35,250 nt of DNA from an uncultured Planctomycetaceae bacterium (GTDB taxonomy: Bacteria; Planctomycetota; Planctomycetia; Planctomycetales; Planctomycetaceae): assembly GCA_903858815.1 (NCBI GenBank), contig CAIOKE010000127.1:1-35250 (forward strand), given 5' to 3'. Below the pieces are notes generated by a model, which was not told the DNA's origin, searched no databases, and saw only the letters and a list, made by a program, of their open reading frames with translations. A program made the translations under genes and the position numbers. Of this stretch, positions 30,581-35,250 are shown one piece after another; position 1 is the stretch's first letter; every line of letters starts with the position of its first letter.

Positions 30581-31543
30581 ATGACTGCCTCACCACTGCT
30601 GCTGAATTCACGTGCTGCGGCCCTGCTGCAGGTTGCTCGCAACAGGGCTCAGACCCTGCGAATCGCGACTCATACAACAGACGCTGCGGATATTTTTGAT
30701 TTTGGAGTGACGGCAGAAGGTGGCCTTGAGGCTGGTCTGCTGCTGGCACGCATTTGTCTGGCGGATCTGGCTGATGTGCGACTGATTCCGGCCGCTGGTG
30801 AATTGTCTCTGCCGCAGGTCTGGGTGCAGACGGATCATCCGGTAGTGGCCTGTCTGTGCAGTCAGTACGCCGGCTGGAAGCTGCAGACGGATGATTATTT
30901 CGCGATGGGATCAGGTCCGATGCGGGCTGCAGCGCGCAGCGAACAACTGTTTTCGGAACTACCGGAGACCGAGGGGTCTCTGGATGGTCTGCAGGCTGCC
31001 GTGGGTGTGCTGGAGGCCGGTCAGCTGCCGTCAGTCAGTGCCGCAGCCGGTCTGCGAAGTCAGCTGCCGGAAAACTGTCGTCTGCAGCTGGCTGTGGCGC
31101 GGACGGCATCCCAGGCGGGCAATATTCAGGTGGTGGCACGTTCCGTTGAAACGGCGCTGCACAAACTGCATGCACTGCATTTTCCGCTGGAAGTACTGAT
31201 CAGCGGTACCGGGACGGCTCCGCTGCCCCCCGTCGCGAAGCACGATCTGCAGGGCATTGGTCGTACGAATGATGCCATCTTATATGGTGCAACAGTCAAT
31301 TTGTGGGTTCGCTGTGAAGACGATCTGATTGCAGCGATCGGTCCGCGAGTTCCATCCAGTTCGTCAGCGGCTCATGGCCAGACATTTCTGTCGCTGTTCA
31401 AGGCTGCGAATCACGATTTTTATGCGATGGATGCCGCGCTGTTCAGTCCGGCAGTGGTGGTCTTTCACAATGTTCGCAGCGGTCGTTCGTTCCAGTTCGG
31501 ACGGCACGTTCCGCAGCTGCTGCGTGAGAGCTTTGGCGTTTGA
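30581..31543 (+). CDS. mch: Methenyl-tetrahydromethanopterin cyclohydrolase
   Basis: Catalyses reversible conversion of methenyl-H4MPT and water to formyl-H4MPT, a central step of C1 transfer on (dephospho)tetrahydromethanopterin. The 320-residue protein has the usual length. Diagnostic stretches are CLCSQYAGWKL, FAMGSGPMRA, GIGRTNDAILYGA and FYAMDAALFSPAVVVFHN. ATG 30581 has GGTGA six bases upstream. H4MPT enzymes are known from archaea, methylotrophic proteobacteria and Planctomycetota. No other gene of that pathway (fae, fhcABCD, mtdB, mptG or cofactor synthesis) is in this window. The stop is 2 bp from the stop of the convergent aminotransferase gene. Confidence 0.93.
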   Translation: MTASPLLLNSRAAALLQVARNRAQTLRIATHTTDAADIFDFGVTAEGGLEAGLLLARICLADLADVRLIPAAGELSLPQVWVQTDHPVVACLCSQYAGWKLQTDDYFAMGSGPMRAAARSEQLFSELPETEGSLDGLQAAVGVLEAGQLPSVSAAAGLRSQLPENCRLQLAVARTASQAGNIQVVARSVETALHKLHALHFPLEVLISGTGTAPLPPVAKHDLQGIGRTNDAILYGATVNLWVRCEDDLIAAIGPRVPSSSSAAHGQTFLSLFKAANHDFYAMDAALFSPAVVVFHNVRSGRSFQFGRHVPQLLRESFGV

Positions 31544-31545
31544 GT

Positions 31546-32742
31546 TTATTTCGCAGCGTGGCGTTCCTGCTGCAGGATGTCGGCGACGGCTGTGGTACAC
31601 AGTTCCAGCTGCTGTGACGTGTTGTAAAGGTGCGCTGAAAGTCGCAGGAACCGACGACCGCTCCATGAGCCTGTCAGAACTTCAATGCCGTGCTGATCAC
31701 GAAGTTGAATCTGCAGCGAATCAGGATGCCCATGATAACCGGGTTTCCAGCCGGCGGTCTGTGGCAGCTCGACTGCGGCCATGCTGACAAAATCGTTTTC
31801 CGCAGGTGTGCAGAACGCAGAGACTTCGGGTATCTGCAGCAGTCGTTCGCGGGCGGCTCTGATCAGCGTGTGTGACCAGCTGCGATATTCGGCGATAACA
31901 TCCGGGCTGAAGAAACGGACGGCATCGGCCAGTGCCAGCAGGGGTGCAGCATCGCGAGTTCCCAGCCACTGCAGGCTGTCTTTCCACGACGCCGGTCTGC
32001 CGGCAATACTGCCGCCCCAGCTGACGATCGGTGTCTGGATGGCATCCCGTCGTCGGGGATGGACCCACAGAAAGCCACTGCCGAAAGGACCACACAACCA
32101 TTTGTGGCCGCTGCCACAGTAGTAGTCACAGCCGAGGCTGTCGAGGTTCAGATCGAGCATGGCCAGTGCATGAGGGCCATCCACGCAGACCGGCACGCCT
32201 TTCTGCCGCGCTGCGTGGCAGATGTCACGGATGGGCAGGATACAGGCGGTTGCTGATGTGACGTGGCTGACGACCAGCAGTCTGGTTTCAGGCTTGAGTG
32301 CGGCGGTAATCGCAGCGACTGCAGCCGCTGGATCAGGTGGGAACGGCAGGGTGACGGCGGCTGTGCGGGCCCCGGTGGCTCGACAGCGGGCCTGCCAGAT
32401 ATTGCGGACTGCGCCGTATTCGTGATCGGTCAGCAGGACTTCATCACCGGGGTTCAGTGGAGTGCTGGCAGCCACGACGTTCATGGCGAAGGTGGCGTTA
32501 TCGAGCAGCACCAGTCGATCGGTCTGTGTGCGCAGCAGCTTCGCCACGACTTCACTCGCACGGTCCAGTTCGACTTCCAGCTCGCGGCAGAAATGTCGCA
32601 TGGGCTGCAGCTCCAGCTGACGACTCCATGCTTCGCGCGCCTGCCGGACGGATCGCGGTGAGGGTCCGAAGGAACCATGATTGAGATAGACGCTGGCGGG
32701 ATCCAGTTCCCATTCTGATGCCAGCGGATGAGCAGTCGTCAT
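31546..32742 (-). CDS. Class V aminotransferase-fold PLP enzyme (isopenicillin-N epimerase-like)
   Basis: A 398-residue fold-type I PLP enzyme. YLNHGSFGPSPRSVRQA near the N-terminus is the mark of the subgroup named after isopenicillin-N epimerase. D188 in VDGPHALAML and the Schiff-base lysine K214 in SGHKWLCGPFGSGFLW are as expected; FLRLSAHLYNT closes the domain. Real functions in the subgroup vary (epimerases, cysteine desulfurase-like lyases, hercynylcysteine lyases), so the substrate is unknown. Third gene of a minus-strand operon: 18 bp after the hydrolase stop. No good ribosome site is seen. Confidence 0.88.
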   Translation of the reverse strand: MTTAHPLASEWELDPASVYLNHGSFGPSPRSVRQAREAWSRQLELQPMRHFCRELEVELDRASEVVAKLLRTQTDRLVLLDNATFAMNVVAASTPLNPGDEVLLTDHEYGAVRNIWQARCRATGARTAAVTLPFPPDPAAAVAAITAALKPETRLLVVSHVTSATACILPIRDICHAARQKGVPVCVDGPHALAMLDLNLDSLGCDYYCGSGHKWLCGPFGSGFLWVHPRRRDAIQTPIVSWGGSIAGRPASWKDSLQWLGTRDAAPLLALADAVRFFSPDVIAEYRSWSHTLIRAARERLLQIPEVSAFCTPAENDFVSMAAVELPQTAGWKPGYHGHPDSLQIQLRDQHGIEVLTGSWSGRRFLRLSAHLYNTSQQLELCTTAVADILQQERHAAK

Positions 32743-32760
32743 GAGGGATCTACTTTGCGG

Positions 32761-33615
32761 TCAGAGGCATTCGAGGAAGGCACTGGCCAGCCCGGCCAGC
32801 TCGCCGCGTACCTGCCAGTGCAGCAGGTGACCGGCTGTGGGGAAATCAAGGCGCACCGGGTCGTGCAGCAGGGCAGCCAGTGCAGTGGCATCATCTTCTG
32901 AAAGCATTCCGCCACGAGCCGGATCTCCACGCATCAGCAGTGCCGGGCAGCGCACTTGGCCAAAGGCCTGTTCATAGCTGAAACCCTGCATCCAGCGACC
33001 TTCCAGAATGGTGGTCATGACGGCCGGATCCAGCTGGCGACAGCAGGCGGCGGAGAATCTGAGCGAGACGGCGTCACGTACATCGCGGATTCGCAGCACA
33101 CGACCGTCGGGCCAGCTTTTCACGACCTCATTTCCCAGCTTTTCAGCCAGCTCTGCCACCCCCAGATCGACTCGGCCCGCCCATCTCTGCATGGCTTCGA
33201 ATGTGGGGTGATACTGAGTCTCGGCGAGTCCCGCCCAGAATGCGGCGGACGGCGGATCTTCCAGCAGAACAGCGGCAACGCGCCCGGGCCGCGCTGCTGC
33301 AGATGCGGCGGCAACAAGGGAGCCCAGGGAATGACCGTAGACAGCCACCTGTCCGGGCAGTGCGTCAATCGCTGCGAGAGCATCCTGCAGGTAGTCCATG
33401 ATGCGATAGGCAGTGCCGGCGCGTCCGGATTCGCCATGGCCACGAAAGTCCAGCGCAAGGATGCGGAATCGAGCTGGCAGCATGGTCGCCAGTGCAGAAA
33501 ATGTCCGCCCTGCGCGACCCACGCCATGCAGCATCAGCAGAGTATCCGAGCCACCGGATCGCAGTTCAGTCAGCCTGAGACCGACGCCGTCAGAAGATGT
33601 CAGAACCTGAGCCAT
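32761..33615 (-). CDS. Alpha/beta hydrolase
   Basis: A 284-residue single-domain hydrolase. The oxyanion region LLMLHGVGRAG is followed by LALDFRGHGESGRAG, the nucleophile elbow GHSLGS with S96, the acid region MRGDPARGGMLSEDDA and the catalytic His in TAGHLLHW. Substrates cannot be told from sequence. The frame begins at a GTG at 33627; ATG 33615 (MAQVLTSSDG) is preferred, though neither start has a clear ribosome site. It lies between the IMPase-like gene (29-bp gap) and the aminotransferase (18-bp gap), so the three are probably co-transcribed and may act on related metabolites. Confidence 0.88.
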   Translation of the reverse strand: MAQVLTSSDGVGLRLTELRSGGSDTLLMLHGVGRAGRTFSALATMLPARFRILALDFRGHGESGRAGTAYRIMDYLQDALAAIDALPGQVAVYGHSLGSLVAAASAAARPGRVAAVLLEDPPSAAFWAGLAETQYHPTFEAMQRWAGRVDLGVAELAEKLGNEVVKSWPDGRVLRIRDVRDAVSLRFSAACCRQLDPAVMTTILEGRWMQGFSYEQAFGQVRCPALLMRGDPARGGMLSEDDATALAALLHDPVRLDFPTAGHLLHWQVRGELAGLASAFLECL

Positions 33616-33644
33616 AAGATGGGACACTTTACAGAAAACAGTGA

Positions 33645-34589
33645 TCAGTCAGCATAACGCACGGGATTCCAGTCTGCGGACAGACGACACAGAGACTGCA
33701 GCACGCTGCGATCTTCACTGCAGGCGACAATTCCGGGATACCGCAGCATTCCGGCACGCTCATCCATCCACAGCGAACGATAATTGACCGGCTGACCATT
33801 GTGGACCCACACCGCATCTCCACCGCGAATTCGAGCGATATGCATCGAGACCGGGAAGTCATAGATATTCGGCGAGTGAATCAGTGAGCCGATGTATTCA
33901 CCCGTCGACATCAGGGGATAAATGCTGCCCTGCATTTCGTCCGAAGTACGACCTGCCAGAGTACCCTGCCCCCATTGCAGGGTGTCCACTTCGCGGGCTC
34001 GCTGAGTGTCACGCTGCTGGAACCCGATCAGATAGATCCCGGGGCCCGGATTACTGCGCGGTGCAGTCAGATCCGGCAGTGAATCCAGAACAGAGCGAGC
34101 AGTGCGATCCGGGTCATCAGGTCCGCAGACGAGCTTCTGACCGGTCACCTCCACCCACGTTCCCTGCGGACCCATATCGGGCGCAAAAACGAGGGAATAG
34201 AGCGGAGTCGAGAAATCATGCAGATGGCAGATCAGCGAATAGCCGTTGCCCGTGCGGTCACGATACTGCTTTGTGCCATCGATGGGGTCGATAGCGATGG
34301 CCAGCGTGCTTTCCGTGGCAAAGCGAGCCATGTCGCCCGTTGTTTCTTCACCCTGCACACGACATTGTCGCAGGATCGGATCCGCATCTCGCAGTGCGGC
34401 AATCAGCAGCTCCTGCACGGTCAGATCGGCGAGTGTCAGAGCATCGGTGTTGGCGTTGCCGGAAGATTTGCCATCAACAGCGATGTTGTACTGACGCATT
34501 CGCCGGGCGATTGCACCGCCCCAGCGCATGACGGAGGGCAGGCAGTGCTGCAGTGCATGGATGACAGCAGCGGGATTTGGAGCTGACAC
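33645..34589 (-). CDS. Inositol monophosphatase family protein
   Basis: A 314-residue lithium-sensitive phosphatase-fold protein. Metal-binding motifs are GEE (80-82), DPIDGT (101-106) and IYDFPVSMHIARIRGGDAVW, where the usual (W)D of the second metal site is DF. It may dephosphorylate inositol phosphate, histidinol phosphate or PAP; the family is too broad to decide. The start is GTG 34589, with AAGG six bases upstream; the open frame goes on to 34874 but there it reads through a REP element. First gene of an operon with an alpha/beta hydrolase and a class V aminotransferase. Confidence 0.85.
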   Translation of the reverse strand: MSAPNPAAVIHALQHCLPSVMRWGGAIARRMRQYNIAVDGKSSGNANTDALTLADLTVQELLIAALRDADPILRQCRVQGEETTGDMARFATESTLAIAIDPIDGTKQYRDRTGNGYSLICHLHDFSTPLYSLVFAPDMGPQGTWVEVTGQKLVCGPDDPDRTARSVLDSLPDLTAPRSNPGPGIYLIGFQQRDTQRAREVDTLQWGQGTLAGRTSDEMQGSIYPLMSTGEYIGSLIHSPNIYDFPVSMHIARIRGGDAVWVHNGQPVNYRSLWMDERAGMLRYPGIVACSEDRSVLQSLCRLSADWNPVRYAD

Positions 34590-34669
34590 GGGAGACCTTG
34601 TGGAAAAAGAAGTCTGAAAGGGAACAGGTGGTTTGGCTGGTTTCGGGGAGAGGATTTTATGGTGTTTTC

Positions 34670-34701
34670 GGCTCGGCGGGAGCCTCGCCCTCCCGAGGGG
34701 G
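34670..34701. repeat. GGAG-type REP element
   Basis: GGCTCGGCGGGAGCCTCGCC plus CTCCCGAGGGGG, identical in core to the units at 1963-2040. It forms the left edge of copy 2 of the long module. Confidence 0.85.
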
Positions 34702-34708
34702 AGTTTGT

Positions 34709-34871
34709 GGACCACCGAGCAGCAGCGCGGTGAGGATGCCGAGGTTTGTCTTTGCTGAGTGGTGATCAGTGCACGGAATGGGTGAGTGGCGGGCAAACGT
34801 GCGTTGCGTTGTGGCTTTGTGTGGGTAGAGGGTGGCCGGGCAGGAATGCCCGGGCTACGGTTGTGGTCTGC
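34709..34871. repeat. Long dispersed repeat module, copy 2
   Basis: Matches 1773-1935 with scattered substitutions, including GGACCACCGAGCAGCAGCGC and TGAGTGGTGATCAGTGCACG, and includes a GTAG-type REP at 34834-34858. It lies in the 360-bp gap between the IMPase-like gene and the gene at the right edge. Confidence 0.75.
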
Positions 34872-34906
34872 CATTGCTGACCCTTCGCGCCCTGCTCCAG
34901 AACGGT

Positions 34907-34931
34907 GGCCGGGCAGGAATGCCCGGGCTAC
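34907..34931. repeat. GTAG-type REP element
   Basis: GGCCGGGCAGGAATGCCCGG then GCTAC, a second copy 73 bp after the one at 34834. Stem CCGGGCA/TGCCCGG with GGAA loop. Confidence 0.8.
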
Positions 34932-34948
34932 GGTTATGGGCCTTGCGT

Positions 34949-35250
34949 TTACTGACGACGGGTGTTTCGGCTCGGTGGGAGCCTCGCCCTCCCTTGGGGT
35001 GTGTTTGTGGTGTTCGGCTCTGCGGTAGCCTCGGCCTCCCGGTGAGATGTTGCGGTAGGGGGCGGATCATCGGGGACCTGCGAGGATTTCCAGCGTCCGG
35101 CTGCGTGTCCCACCAGAACTCCAGCGACATACCCGATACCCCATGGATCACCGATGGCACTTCCGACATAGGTTCCGTAAGCAGGGTACAGGATGTTGTA
35201 GCCTTCGCGTTGAGCTTCAGCGTTACCGTATTGTTGCAGCCAGCCGATCG
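34949..35250 (-). CDS. C-terminal part of a membrane-associated protein, tail encoded by REP sequence
   Basis: An open frame enters from the right edge and ends at TAA (34951-34949); no start codon lies inside the window. The peptide begins IGWLQQYGNAEAQREGYNIL, followed by YPAYGTYVGSAIGDPWGIGY and VAGVLVGHAAGRW, a glycine-rich segment like a glycine-zipper membrane helix. The last 30 or so residues (HREAEATAEPN... then GRARLPPSRNTRRQ) are translated from two REP elements (34969-34998 and 35016-35040), so the original stop appears to have been lost. No family was recognised. Another open frame in this area (35169 to 34855) is a shadow. Confidence 0.55.
   Translation of the reverse strand, partial: IGWLQQYGNAEAQREGYNILYPAYGTYVGSAIGDPWGIGYVAGVLVGHAAGRWKSSQVPDDPPPTATSHREAEATAEPNTTNTPQGRARLPPSRNTRRQ
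34969..35040. repeat. Two GGAG-type REP elements inside the 3' end of a coding frame
   Basis: GGCTCGGTGGGAGCCTCGCC at 34969 is close to the consensus; GGCTCTGCGGTAGCCTCGGC at 35016 is more diverged. Both are in the same orientation, 47 bp apart, and form the C-terminal codons of the edge gene. Confidence 0.7.

Noticed and set aside
34855-35169. 104-codon minus-strand frame at the right edge
   Set aside because: The other minus-strand frame gives a coherent glycine-rich membrane peptide continuing from the edge, while this one is mostly REP translation.

Overview
The window looks like a planctomycete chromosome (Planctomycetota, probably a Planctomycetaceae/Gimesia/Fuerstiella-like lineage). 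This is inferred from gene content, not from a marker gene. The evidence is: a methenyl-tetrahydromethanopterin cyclohydrolase gene in an otherwise bacterial context, several secreted low-complexity or coiled-coil proteins, a PL10-type pectate lyase, a eukaryote-like Ser/Thr kinase, an inositol-monophosphatase-type enzyme, short loose operons with frequent strand switches, moderately GC-rich DNA, and abundant short palindromic intergenic repeats.

Layout. 1-2.2 kb: the 5' part of an Rpn-type nuclease gene runs off the left edge, then a repeat-rich zone with an inverted REP pair, a 131-bp inverted-repeat element, one small exported protein gene and a tandem array of 39-bp REP units. 2.2-4.1 kb: a minus-strand run cutC, a YkgJ-like Cys-cluster gene and menG. 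4.5-11.1 kb: plus-strand genes for a fused MFS/acyltransferase/acyl-activating enzyme, an archaeal-type phosphoglycerate mutase and a secreted helical protein. 11.1-14.7 kb is a decayed island: REP composites, a broken HigB-like toxin beside an intact HigA-like antitoxin, an ISL3-type transposase remnant, a small membrane protein and a heptamer repeat. 14.7-18.1 kb: an exported coiled-coil protein with a clear terminator, a Ser/Thr kinase and an ABC ATPase. 18.4-21.9 kb: a class I aminotransferase followed by a DUF485/sodium-solute symporter pair joined by a 4-bp overlap. 22.2-28.3 kb: pectate lyase, a dicarboxylate-type symporter, an HtrA-like protease, a Cys/Pro-rich lipoprotein and a membrane protein. 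28.5-31.5 kb: rnpA, a creatininase-family amidohydrolase, a GGQ release-factor-like protein and mch. 31.5-34.6 kb: a three-gene minus-strand operon (IMPase-like, alpha/beta hydrolase, class V aminotransferase). The right edge holds more REP elements and the 3' end of another gene whose C-terminus reads into REP sequence.

Most genes are housekeeping or metabolic (lipid recycling, glycolysis, menaquinone, acetate/dicarboxylate uptake, C1 transfer, periplasmic proteolysis) and do not form one pathway. The most distinctive content is non-coding: two REP-like families with GTAG or GGAG heads that occur singly, in tandem, as inverted pairs and inside larger composite modules, plus several strong unexplained dyads. 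No CRISPR array, tRNA or rRNA was seen. No convincing new multi-gene defence or biosynthetic system was found.
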